In this document: in pieces, positions 17,066 to 25,012 of the stretch
How positions within the stretch are numbered: position 1 is the first letter of the stretch
Layout: the number at the start of each line of letters is the position of its first letter
Origin: Alphaproteobacteria bacterium UBA6038
Lineage (GTDB): Bacteria > Pseudomonadota > Alphaproteobacteria > Micropepsales > Micropepsaceae
Direction of reading: 5' to 3'
DNA: 42,294 nt
NCBI GenBank assembly: GCA_002429315.1
Contig: DIZC01000025.1
Span: 72,218 to 114,511, forward strand
Notes under the pieces: generated by a model
What the model saw: the letters and a program-made list of their open reading frames with translations, nothing else
Database searches by the model: none
What the model was told of the DNA's origin: nothing
Translations under genes and position numbers: made by a program

Positions 17066-17561
17066 ACACGAGCACAGGAAAGCTGTCTTTCACCAGTGCC
17101 ATCGGCCCGTGCTGCACTTCGGCGGCGCTGAAGGCTTCGGCGTGGAGAGCGCAAGTCTCCTTGAATTTCAGCGCCGCTTCCTGCGCCGCGCCGAAGCCAA
17201 GGCCGCGCCCGATCACAAAAAGATCCCGCACGGAACGCAACGCCGCAACGGCCGGCGTCCAGTCGAGCGACCAGGCCGTTTCCATCAACCCGGGCAGCCG
17301 CGCGAGCCGCTCCTCCAGCGCAGCGTCCTGACACCAGGCCGCCACCAGATGCACGATTGCTGCAGCCGAGGCCAAATACGTCTTCGTCGCGGCGACGCTG
17401 TGGTCCGGGCCGGCATGCAGCGGAATCACTTCGTCCGCTAGGCCTGCAAGCGGTGAGGTGGCGTCGTTCACCGCCGCAATCGTCCATGTCGTGATCGGTT
17501 CCGATGCCGAAGGCGTCGCCGCCCGTCTTTGCGCGCAAATCGCCTCCGGCTGACCCCGCAG
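17063..17561 (-). pseudogene. Remnant of a SIS-domain amino-sugar isomerase/deaminase gene
   Basis: The minus-strand frame from 17561 inward reads GQPEAICAQRR...TIAAVNDATSPLAG, then HAGPDHSVAATKTYLASAA, and later GRGLGFGAAQEAALKFKE and EVQHGPMALV. These are second-half motifs of GlmS/AgaS-like SIS proteins (NagB-II type). The first half (first SIS phosphosugar site) is missing, with a stop in frame at 17562-17564. The end is lost where the frame meets the nagA tail near 17065. With no N-terminus and a foreign C-terminus, it cannot be a normal enzyme. The promoter of the VOC operon starts right after the broken 5' edge. Confidence 0.75.
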
Positions 17562-17572
17562 TCAACCCCGCG

Positions 17573-17601
17573 TTGCTTTTTCCATAACGCCTGTTATATT
17601 T
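17573..17601 (+). promoter_or_regulatory. Promoter with overlapping TAACGC-TGTTA palindrome (site 1)
   Basis: -35 TTGCTT (17573-17578), 16 bases, then an extended -10 TGT-TATATT (TATATT at 17595-17600). The palindrome-like TAACGCCTGTTA (17585-17596) overlaps the -10. The 17 bases TAACGCCTGTTATATTT differ at a single position from those upstream of the TonB-receptor gene (20392-20408). It drives the VOC-cyclase-LLM operon, and the likely regulator is the TetR protein at 22995. Confidence 0.7.
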
Positions 17602-17624
17602 CGTCCCGAGCGAGGGAGAAACAC

Positions 17625-18134
17625 ATGGCGTCCGCCTGGGGGCTCGAGCATCTCTACCACACCGTTGTCAACGTCAGAGATCTCGATGAGTCGATCGCGT
17701 TCTACAAGCTGCTTGGCTTCGAGGTGCTGAACGACCGGCGGCACGTCGACTGGCCGGATTTCGTGGCGACGAATTTCGGGATGAAGCGGGCGAAGGGCAG
17801 GGGCGTGCTCATGGTGCTGCCGTCCGATCCGAACGGCCCGATGATCGACCTGATTGAGTGGCTGGAGCCCGAGGCGAAGTTTCCGTCCGTGCCGCCGCCG
17901 GCGGACGAAGTGCCGCGCATCATCGCCTTCCGCACGAAGAACGTGCATGCGGCGTACGATGAGCTGGCGAAAAAGGGCGTCAAGTTCACCCGCGACATGT
18001 GGGGGCCACACCGCGACCTTGGAATTGTCGGCGTGTGCTGCTGCCACGATCCGAACGGCAACCTCATCGAACTGATCGAGCTCAATCCGGGTCAGCGCCA
18101 TTCCAAAGCCGAATCGCTGGTCAAGCAGGACTGA
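17625..18134 (+). CDS. VOC-superfamily protein (glyoxalase/dioxygenase-like)
   Basis: A 169-aa single-domain vicinal oxygen chelate protein. The N-terminal LYHTVVNVRDLDESIAFYKLLGFE and C-terminal DPNGNLIELIELNPG are the paired beta-alpha-beta-beta-beta modules; His in LYHTVV and Glu in LIELIE fit metal ligands. Members include glyoxalases, extradiol dioxygenases, epimerases and fosfomycin-resistance enzymes, so the reaction is undetermined. A run VGVCCCHDPNG with three consecutive Cys is unusual. The ATG at 17625 has GAGGGAG 7 bases upstream. First gene of a three-gene operon with short gaps. Confidence 0.85.
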   Translation: MASAWGLEHLYHTVVNVRDLDESIAFYKLLGFEVLNDRRHVDWPDFVATNFGMKRAKGRGVLMVLPSDPNGPMIDLIEWLEPEAKFPSVPPPADEVPRIIAFRTKNVHAAYDELAKKGVKFTRDMWGPHRDLGIVGVCCCHDPNGNLIELIELNPGQRHSKAESLVKQD

Positions 18135-18152
18135 GAATGCGGGGAAGGACAC

Positions 18153-19094
18153 GTGGCCAGCTATAAAACCAAAACCGACATGCGCCACCTGTTCGACGAA
18201 GTGTCGAATTGGGGCCGCTGGGGCGCCGACGATGAAAGCGGCACGCTGAACTACCTCACGCCCGACAGAGTCGCCGCCGGCGCGCGGCTGGTGCAGTCCG
18301 GCAGGCAGATCAGTTGCGCCCGCAATTTCCCGGTTCACCCGGGCCCGGAGAATCCCACCCCGGCGCTGCACCATATGGTCATGGGTGGCGACGACCCTTG
18401 CGCCCATGGCGTGCCGGGGCTCGAGTGCTCGCTGGATTTCATCGGCATCGCCTATCACGGGCTTGCGTCCAGCCACATCGACGCGCTGTGCCACGTGTTC
18501 GTGGACGGCAAGATGTACAATGGCGTCGATGCGCGGGAAGTGCGCTCGACTGGCGCGCGCCGCAACAGCATCATGTGCGTGAAAGACGGGATTGCCGGAC
18601 GCGGCGTGCTGCTCGACATTCCCCGATTGCGCGGCGCGTCTTACGTGGACCCAAAAGAGCCAGTCACCGGCACCGAGCTGTCGGCAGCGGCGCGAGCGCA
18701 GGGGGTGTCGGTCGGCGAGGGCGACATCCTGCTGGTTTCGGTCGGCCGCGATGCCCATCGTCAGCAGCATCCGCCGGCCGGCGGCGGCTATCCCACGCTT
18801 GCCGGCCTCGGGCCGGACTGCATCCCCTGGCTACACGAGCGAAAGATTGCGGTGCTCGGTTCCGATGCCGTGCACGATCCGACGCCGTCATCCGACTCCG
18901 TCGAGGATTGGCCGATCCCCGTCCACATGTGCGGACTGGTGGCGATGGGCCTGCACCTTTTGGACAATTTGTATCTCGCCGATCTCGAAAAGGCGTGCGC
19001 GGAGACGAGGCGCTGGGAGTTCTTCATCGCCTTGGCGCCGCTGCGCATCGAAAAGGGGACAGGCTCGCCGGTGAATCCCATCGCCATCCTGTGA
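18153..19094 (+). CDS. Cyclase-family (kynurenine formamidase-like) metal hydrolase
   Basis: A 313-aa protein of the cyclase / arylformamidase fold. The metal-binding segment is GLASSHIDALCHVF, a variant of the family signature HxGTHxDxPxHF, retaining SxHxDxxxHV. LLVSVGRDAHRQQ and IAVLGSDAVHD are later conserved blocks. Relatives hydrolyse N-formylkynurenine, isatin and other cyclic amides or esters. It starts at a GTG with GGGGAAGGA upstream, 18 bases after the VOC stop. Because the signature is degenerate, the substrate probably differs from formylkynurenine. Confidence 0.85.
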   Translation: MASYKTKTDMRHLFDEVSNWGRWGADDESGTLNYLTPDRVAAGARLVQSGRQISCARNFPVHPGPENPTPALHHMVMGGDDPCAHGVPGLECSLDFIGIAYHGLASSHIDALCHVFVDGKMYNGVDAREVRSTGARRNSIMCVKDGIAGRGVLLDIPRLRGASYVDPKEPVTGTELSAAARAQGVSVGEGDILLVSVGRDAHRQQHPPAGGGYPTLAGLGPDCIPWLHERKIAVLGSDAVHDPTPSSDSVEDWPIPVHMCGLVAMGLHLLDNLYLADLEKACAETRRWEFFIALAPLRIEKGTGSPVNPIAIL

Positions 19095-19121
19095 GTCTGA
19101 ACAAACGAAAGGATCACGCCC

Positions 19122-20372
19122 GTGAAGTTCGATATCTTCTGTGAAATCCAGCGTGCGAGCATTTCGACGGCCGAGCAGGAGCGGACGCTGCTTTCCGACA
19201 CTCTCGAAGAGGCGCGCACCGCCGACCGCAACGGTTTCGATATCTGGTGGCAGGTAGAGCATCACGGAGCGCCGGAGTTCAGCTACAGCTCGGCGCCGGA
19301 AGTTGTGCTCACCGCGATTGCGATGAACACGCGGCGCCTGCGGGTCGGCCATGCCGGCGTGCTGGCGCCGTTCCGCATAAACGGGCCGCTGCGGGTTGCC
19401 GAGCGGGGTGCGATGCTGGACGTGCTCAGCAACGGCCGGTTCGAGCTTGGCATGGCCAAGACCGGCGGCAAGGAGTGGGACACGTTCGGCTGCAATCCCG
19501 AGACCGCGCGCGACGAGCTGCGCGAAGCGCTGCAGGTGATCCCCAAAATGTGGACCCAGCCGACGTTCAGCTGGAACTCCGCTTTGTTTCAGATGCCCGA
19601 GCGCGAAGTGATCCCGCGGCCGTTGCAGAAGCCGCATCCGCGATTGTGGCAGACCGCCTCCAGTCCGGAGTCTTTCCGAATGGCTGGCGAACTGGGCGTG
19701 GGCGTTCTGGGCACCACGCTTCTGAGCCCCATCGAATTCATGAAATCGCTGCTCGACGAATACGACGCCGGCATTGCCGCTTGCGAACAGCCCGTGGGCC
19801 AGGCCGTCAACAACCAGAAGGGCGTGTTTACCTTCGTTCACGTGGCGGAATCGCGCCGCCAGGCGATCGAGAGCGGCGCGGCATGGTCGGCACTCTGGTA
19901 CGTGCACTTCGCGGCCATCGCCTTCGCGGTGCCGCGGTCGGTCTGGTACGACCAGATCCGCGCCGGCATCAATCCGCACCTCGCGCGCAAGGCGGCGTAC
20001 AATTCGCGCGCCATCGTCGGCGACGATCCCACCAGTCTGGAAATCACGCCGGACGAGTTGCCGACGATCGTGCTGCTGAAGCGCCTCGCCCGCGGCGACG
20101 AGGTCTCCAACGAGGAAGCGCACGAGGTGTTGGAGCATTTGGACTCTGTCATTATCGGCGATCCCGATCTCTGCCGGCGCAAGATGGAGAAATATCGCTC
20201 CATCGGCGTCGACAGGCTGATGTGTCTCATGCAGTTCGGCAGGATTCCGCATGAAGCGGTGCTGCGCAGCCTCTGTCTCACGGGAGAGCATCTGATTCCG
20301 GTTCTGGATGGTGCCGCAGTGGCTCGTGCGAAACAGTCCGGCCTTCGGGAGCAGCATGCCGCCCGGATCTAG
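19122..20372 (+). CDS. LLM-class flavin-dependent monooxygenase
   Basis: A 416-aa bacterial-luciferase-like TIM-barrel oxidoreductase, expected to use reduced FMN and O2. Recognisable segments are ADRNGFDIWWQVEHHGAP, RLRVGHAGVLAPFRINGPLRVAE and DVLSNGRFELGMAKTGGKEW. C-terminal barrel motifs GDPDLCRRKMEKYRSIGVDRL and MCLMQFG match the group with limonene- and alkanal-monooxygenase annotations. It starts at a GTG with GAAAGGA upstream. Last gene of the operon; it probably inserts oxygen into the substrate processed by its two neighbours. No flavin reductase gene is adjacent. Confidence 0.88.
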   Translation: MKFDIFCEIQRASISTAEQERTLLSDTLEEARTADRNGFDIWWQVEHHGAPEFSYSSAPEVVLTAIAMNTRRLRVGHAGVLAPFRINGPLRVAERGAMLDVLSNGRFELGMAKTGGKEWDTFGCNPETARDELREALQVIPKMWTQPTFSWNSALFQMPEREVIPRPLQKPHPRLWQTASSPESFRMAGELGVGVLGTTLLSPIEFMKSLLDEYDAGIAACEQPVGQAVNNQKGVFTFVHVAESRRQAIESGAAWSALWYVHFAAIAFAVPRSVWYDQIRAGINPHLARKAAYNSRAIVGDDPTSLEITPDELPTIVLLKRLARGDEVSNEEAHEVLEHLDSVIIGDPDLCRRKMEKYRSIGVDRLMCLMQFGRIPHEAVLRSLCLTGEHLIPVLDGAAVARAKQSGLREQHAARI

Positions 20373-20378
20373 CGGCGA

Positions 20379-20408
20379 TTGCGCGGTTATCTAACGCGTG
20401 TTATATTT
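20379..20408 (+). promoter_or_regulatory. Promoter with overlapping TAACGC-TGTTA palindrome (site 2)
   Basis: -35 TTGCGC (20379-20384), 17 bases, -10 TATATT (20402-20407) with extended TG. The palindrome TAACGCGTGTTA (20392-20403) overlaps the -10. It matches site 1 at 16 of 17 bases, at the same position relative to the -10. It lies 57 bases upstream of the receptor ATG and just after the LLM stop. Confidence 0.7.
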
Positions 20409-20464
20409 GGTTTCGGGAGCAGTGCCTGGCCGCCGCATGGCGGCATAGACGAAGGGGGCGTTCG

Positions 20465-22879
20465 ATGCGGCTTAAGCAAATCGGCATTCTTGGAACGGCT
20501 GCGTTATGCGGCGCCGTCACCGCGGCGATTGCGGATCAGAACAGCGGTCAAGCGCCGGCAAAGGAGATCATCCTCGCGCAGGCCAGCGCACCACCCAACA
20601 CGGCCCCCACGCCGTCGAGTGGCAACGCCATTGAGAGCATCACCGTAACCGCGCAGCGGCGCGCCGAGGACATTCAACGAGTCCCTGTGGCCATCACCGC
20701 TCTTGAGGGAAGTGCGCTGGACACCCAGGGGATTGTCGGGTTTCAGGATCTGAGCTTCCGTGTTCCTTCGCTCCGGTTTGGCGCCGGTGTGACCGGCGGC
20801 GAAAATGTCATCACCATGCGCGGGCTCGGCAGCCAGAACACAACCCCCGGCGGCGACTCTCCCGTGGCCTATAGCGTCGACGGCGTCACGCTCCAGCGCT
20901 CCACCGCCATCGATCCGGAGTTTTATGACATTGACCGTATTGAAGTGCTGCGTGGCCCACAGGGTACGCTGTATGGCCGCAATTCGGTGGGCGGCTCCAT
21001 CAACGTGATCACCAACCGCCCGCAGGATGAATTCGGCGCTTCGCTCGATTTCCTTGTCGGAGACTATGCCGCCCACATCGTGCGCGGCTACGTCACCGGG
21101 CCGATAGTGGACGATGGTGGAGTCCAGATCCTTGGCCGCGTCACCGGGGTTTATGCGCAGCACGATCCGTACGCCGACAACCTATCGCGCGCACCTGGCG
21201 CTACGCACAACCAGGACGCGGAAGATCTGACAATGCTAAGGGGCGAGCTGCTGTTCAATCTTTCGCCGTCCGTCAACCTTCTGCTGACGGCCAGCACGCT
21301 CGATTCCCGAGATCCCGTGGCGACCAACGTTGCGTGGTGGGAAATCCCCACGCGCTACATCGTCCCGGGTGTGCCGCTTCCCGGCACAGGGCCGCAACCG
21401 CCGATCCCGCTGGGCTCGCCTTGCGATTTCAGCACGGCGGCGAAGTTCGATCCGCGCAAGTTCTGTCACGATTATCCGGAGCGCGCCTCCAACAAGCTCG
21501 ACTTGTTCACGGCGACCCTGAACTGGGATCTCGGCTGGGCGACGTTGACCTCTGTGTCCGGCTACTCGACCAACCACGTGGACCAGAGCAGCGACGGCGA
21601 CGGCTCCAACCTGCCAATGGCCGCCGGCAAAGTCTGGACCATTCATCAGCGGCAGTTATCCGAGGAGGTGCGTCTTGCCTCGCAGGACGAGGATTCGCCG
21701 CTGCGCTGGCTCGGCGGTTTCATCTACTTCTACGCCAACAATTATGAGAACTTCGTCTATGACGATTTTGGCTACAATGACGTCTTTAAGTTCGATCCCT
21801 TTCCGTCCTCCGGCTATTTCGATGAATTCAATTTCCACAACGGTGGCAATTCGATCACCAAATCGTGGGCCCCGTTCGGACAGGTGGATTTCGATTTCGG
21901 CAAAACCTCAGCGGCGTTTCCGCTCACCCTTTCTCTCGGCCTCCGTTACAGCCACGACGAGCGGTCCAGCTCAAGCTTCCTGATCTATCAGCTTCCGGCT
22001 CTCAAGCTGTTTTTTCCGCCGGCACTGAGCTCGTTCGACAAAACGTGGGCGCAGTGGACGGGAAATCTGACCGCGCGTTATCAATTTACGCCGGACCTCA
22101 TGGCCTACGGCACGGTTGCACGTGGTTATCTCTCGGGGGGCGGAATCGTCGGGCTGTCGAATCAATACAATCCGGAGCATGTGTGGTCTTACGAGCTGGG
22201 TCTGAAATCGCAGTGGCTGAACCAACGGCTGCAACTGAATGCCGCGGCGTTTCACGAAGACATCGTGAATATGCAGGTGTTCATCCAGACTGGCGTGACG
22301 TCGGGTGTGGAGAACGCGGCCAAGTCCCGCGTCAACGGCCTGGAGCTCGAAGCCGTGGCCATTCCGGTGGACAATCTCCGCCTCAATGCAACCGTCACAC
22401 TCACCGATGCAAAATACCTGGAGTACATGTCGCGCGACGGGCGCTACAGCCTCTTCACTTCGCCGTGCTTCAACGGCGATTTTGTGCACCCAGAAGCGTT
22501 GTGCGACTTCAAGGGCAACAAACTGAACCAGACGCCGCCTTACACCGTGGATCTCGGCGCCGAGTACACCTTCCTCACGTCAGTCGGCAGCTTCACGCCG
22601 CGGGCGGAGATATTCTTCTCCGGAGAGGTCTACTTCACGCCCCCCAACAATCCGCTGGCGCGCCAGTCGCCGTACCACCAGACGGACCTGCATCTGACCT
22701 GGAATTCGGTGGACAATCGTTGGTGGGCAGACGCCTTCGTGAAAAATCTTGAGAACCGGGACGTGATTTCCAACGATGGTCTGCAATCGAGCAGCCTCGG
22801 GTTTGGTCTCCAGGAACCGGACAATTATGCCTATTACCCGCCGCGGACGTTCGGGCTTCGCGTCGGCGTCCGCATTTAG
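20465..22879 (+). CDS. TonB-dependent outer-membrane receptor
   Basis: An 804-aa energy-coupled transporter for a scarce or bulky ligand. Signal peptide (residues 1-23), a TonB box (IESITVTAQRR, about 57-67), then the plug domain with ITMRGLGSQNTTPGGD and the signature RIEVLRGPQGTLYGRNSVGG. A 22-strand-type barrel follows, ending with YYPPRTFGLRVGVRI and an Ile/aromatic-rich last strand. No FecR or sigma-factor gene is near, so control is likely through the TetR gene downstream and the palindrome upstream. Plug and barrel resemble the sphingomonad-type receptors that import plant- or terpenoid-derived compounds rather than known siderophores, but the ligand cannot be read from sequence. Confidence 0.93.
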   Translation: MRLKQIGILGTAALCGAVTAAIADQNSGQAPAKEIILAQASAPPNTAPTPSSGNAIESITVTAQRRAEDIQRVPVAITALEGSALDTQGIVGFQDLSFRVPSLRFGAGVTGGENVITMRGLGSQNTTPGGDSPVAYSVDGVTLQRSTAIDPEFYDIDRIEVLRGPQGTLYGRNSVGGSINVITNRPQDEFGASLDFLVGDYAAHIVRGYVTGPIVDDGGVQILGRVTGVYAQHDPYADNLSRAPGATHNQDAEDLTMLRGELLFNLSPSVNLLLTASTLDSRDPVATNVAWWEIPTRYIVPGVPLPGTGPQPPIPLGSPCDFSTAAKFDPRKFCHDYPERASNKLDLFTATLNWDLGWATLTSVSGYSTNHVDQSSDGDGSNLPMAAGKVWTIHQRQLSEEVRLASQDEDSPLRWLGGFIYFYANNYENFVYDDFGYNDVFKFDPFPSSGYFDEFNFHNGGNSITKSWAPFGQVDFDFGKTSAAFPLTLSLGLRYSHDERSSSSFLIYQLPALKLFFPPALSSFDKTWAQWTGNLTARYQFTPDLMAYGTVARGYLSGGGIVGLSNQYNPEHVWSYELGLKSQWLNQRLQLNAAAFHEDIVNMQVFIQTGVTSGVENAAKSRVNGLELEAVAIPVDNLRLNATVTLTDAKYLEYMSRDGRYSLFTSPCFNGDFVHPEALCDFKGNKLNQTPPYTVDLGAEYTFLTSVGSFTPRAEIFFSGEVYFTPPNNPLARQSPYHQTDLHLTWNSVDNRWWADAFVKNLENRDVISNDGLQSSSLGFGLQEPDNYAYYPPRTFGLRVGVRI

Positions 22880-22994
22880 GGTTCCCGACTCGGACAGCGG
22901 TCCGGACAGCGGCTCCCAGGCCTGAGATTTGCGGATGGCGCCGCCTCTCGGTTAAGAGATTGCGTCGCGCGCTTGCCTCCAGCCAGATCGGAAC

Positions 22995-23618
22995 ATGCCC
23001 AGAAAAGTCGATCACAAGGAGCGACGCGAAGCCTTTCTGGCTGCGGCCTACCGTACCATCAAGAAGAAGGGTATCGCGGGCGCTACGGTGCGCGCAGTGG
23101 CGAGGGAGGCCGGCTTCACCACCGGGGCGCTCGTTCACTATGTCGATTCCATCGACGATCTTCTCGTCCAGGCGTCGGAGTATGCCGCGCGCGACGTGCG
23201 TGCACGAATGGAGGCGGCCGAGCAGTTGCCGGACAGACTGGAGGCGCTGCGGCAGGTGCTCTATCTCGCGCTCTGCACCGACGAGGACAAGCGGGGCAAC
23301 TGGAACTTCTTTCTCGGGTTTTGGGAACGATCGGTGCATAACGTGGCGGTCCGGCGGATAACGCATGCCCGCTACGCCGAATGGCTGAAGCGAACCGCGC
23401 GGCTGATTCGCAGCGCGCAAAAAGCGGGCGATCTTCCGGACGACATCGATCTGCGCCAGGCTGCGCGCGCCTGCGTGGCGCTGATCGACGGCATCGCGAC
23501 GCAAGCCCTCCGCGCCGGCAACCCGATCTCGCCGCGCGAGCAAAGGGCGCTGATCGACACCTGGATCGCAGTCTGGCTGCGCCCGGTTCGCGCGTTCACC
23601 GGCCGCGCCCTCACGTAG
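22995..23618 (+). CDS. TetR-family transcriptional regulator
   Basis: A 207-aa repressor-type protein. The N-terminal helix-turn-helix is FLAAAYRTIKKKGIAGATVR followed by REAGFTTGALVHYVDS (residues ~15-55). The ligand domain resembles the BetI-like TetR C-terminal family (NWNFFLGFWERSVHN...RYAEWLKRTARLI...ALIDGIATQAL). It lies 115 bases after the receptor gene on the same strand. It is the only regulator within the cluster and the obvious candidate to bind the paired TAACGC-TGTTA sites. I see no copy of the site before the regulator gene itself. Confidence 0.9.
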   Translation: MPRKVDHKERREAFLAAAYRTIKKKGIAGATVRAVAREAGFTTGALVHYVDSIDDLLVQASEYAARDVRARMEAAEQLPDRLEALRQVLYLALCTDEDKRGNWNFFLGFWERSVHNVAVRRITHARYAEWLKRTARLIRSAQKAGDLPDDIDLRQAARACVALIDGIATQALRAGNPISPREQRALIDTWIAVWLRPVRAFTGRALT

Positions 23619-23669
23619 TTTTAGCCTTCCGCTGTCGCTTGCAACTGGAGAATTGCGCTTTGGCGGAGC

Positions 23670-24908
23670 TCAGGTGACCGCCGCGCGGATTCGGAAACGA
23701 TCCTGCTGCCAGGTGCGCTGCGCGACAATCTCGGCAAGACGGTGATTGGCGTCCCACACGTCCACATATCGTGTGTAAAGCGGAGCAAAACCGAAGCGTA
23801 TCACATCGGGCGCCCGGAAATCGCCGATCACGCCGCTGGCGATCAGCGCTTGCATGATGGCGTAGCCCTCCGGATGGCGCAGCGCGACCTGGCTTCCGCG
23901 GCGTTCCCCTGATGGAGGACAACTGACGATGAAGCCTGCATCCGAACAACGTTCGGCGACCAGCGACAGGAACAGGTCGCCGAGCGCCGCCGACTTGCTC
24001 TCGATATCGCCCATGCGAATTCCGTCAAAGGTCTTCAGGCCTTCTTCCAGAGCGGCCATGCCGAGCACCACCGGCGTGCCGCACAGGTGCCGCGCGATCC
24101 CTTCCGCGGGCCGATAGCGGTCGGAGAAATCGAACGGCGCGTCATGTCCCATCCAGCCGCTCAAGGGCTGGTGCAGTTCCGGCTGAAGTGCCCGCGCGAC
24201 GAAGAGAAACGCCGGCGCGCCCGGGCCGCCGTTCAGGTATTTGTAGCCGCAGCCGATGGCGAGATCGGCGCCGTCACGATCGAGGTGAAGCTCCACCGCG
24301 CCGGCGCTGTGGCTTAAGTCCCAGAGCACCAGGGCGCCCACGGCGTGGGCGCGGTCGTCGATCGCCGCCATGTCGTGAATCTCACCGGTCTTGTAGTGGA
24401 TGTGGGTGAGCGCGATCAGCGCAACGGAGTCGTCGAGCGCATCCATCAGCGCACAGCGCGGGACCATCCTCAGCTCGATCGCGCCGCCAAGAAGGTCTTC
24501 CAGCCCCTGTAGCACATAAAGGTCGGTGGGGAAGTTGCCGATTTCGGAGACGATCACACGGCGTGGCGCTCTGGCGCGAACGGCGGCCGCGGCCAATTTG
24601 AAGAGATTGACGGATGTGGAATCGGCAACGATCACTTCGTTTGCGCCGGCGCCAATCAACGGCGCGATGCGAGCGCCAAGCCGCGCCGGCAAGCCGATCC
24701 AGTCGTTCTTGTTCCAGCTCCGGATCAGGTCTTCGCCCCACTCGCGAGACACGACATCGGCAAGGCGGGCCGGCGCCGTCGCCGGAAGCGCGCCCAGCGA
24801 ATTGCCGTCGAGGTAAATCAGGTCGTGGGGGACGATGAATCGCGCGCGCGCAAACGCCAACGGGTCGGCGACATCGCGTGCCAGACAGTCTTCTCGGGAG
24901 ATGGTCAT
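23670..24908 (-). CDS. kynU: Kynureninase
   Basis: PLP-dependent cleavage of kynurenine to anthranilate and alanine, in tryptophan catabolism. The 412-aa length is normal. Motifs: IYLDGNSLGALP near the N-terminus, DSTSVNLFKL, LWDLSHSAGAVELHL, and the PLP lysine Lys223 in GCGYKYLNGGPGAP. The start has AAGGA upstream. It converges with tetR and is divergent from the penicillin acylase gene, with a 104-base shared promoter region. No kynA or kynB gene is in the window; a cyclase-family hydrolase in the neighbouring cluster is formamidase-like, but its signature is atypical. Confidence 0.95.
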   Translation of the reverse strand: MTISREDCLARDVADPLAFARARFIVPHDLIYLDGNSLGALPATAPARLADVVSREWGEDLIRSWNKNDWIGLPARLGARIAPLIGAGANEVIVADSTSVNLFKLAAAAVRARAPRRVIVSEIGNFPTDLYVLQGLEDLLGGAIELRMVPRCALMDALDDSVALIALTHIHYKTGEIHDMAAIDDRAHAVGALVLWDLSHSAGAVELHLDRDGADLAIGCGYKYLNGGPGAPAFLFVARALQPELHQPLSGWMGHDAPFDFSDRYRPAEGIARHLCGTPVVLGMAALEEGLKTFDGIRMGDIESKSAALGDLFLSLVAERCSDAGFIVSCPPSGERRGSQVALRHPEGYAIMQALIASGVIGDFRAPDVIRFGFAPLYTRYVDVWDANHRLAEIVAQRTWQQDRFRIRAAVT

Positions 24909-25012
24909 GCGATGGTTCCTTCTCCGGCAGCGTAATCCGCGCGTTCGTGCCGCTCAATTGCGAACCGGCGGGACCGCTTGTAGCGTAATTCGCTGAAGGG
25001 CCGGGGAGCAGA

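Noticed and set aside
16872..17471. Intact 199-aa SIS-domain gene
   Set aside because: The frame lacks the first half of the domain, and its last ~60 codons are out-of-frame nagA and unrelated sequence, so it is a remnant.
18888..20357. 489-codon open frame on the minus strand
   Set aside because: Antisense to the LLM monooxygenase gene, which has full family motifs; this frame has none.
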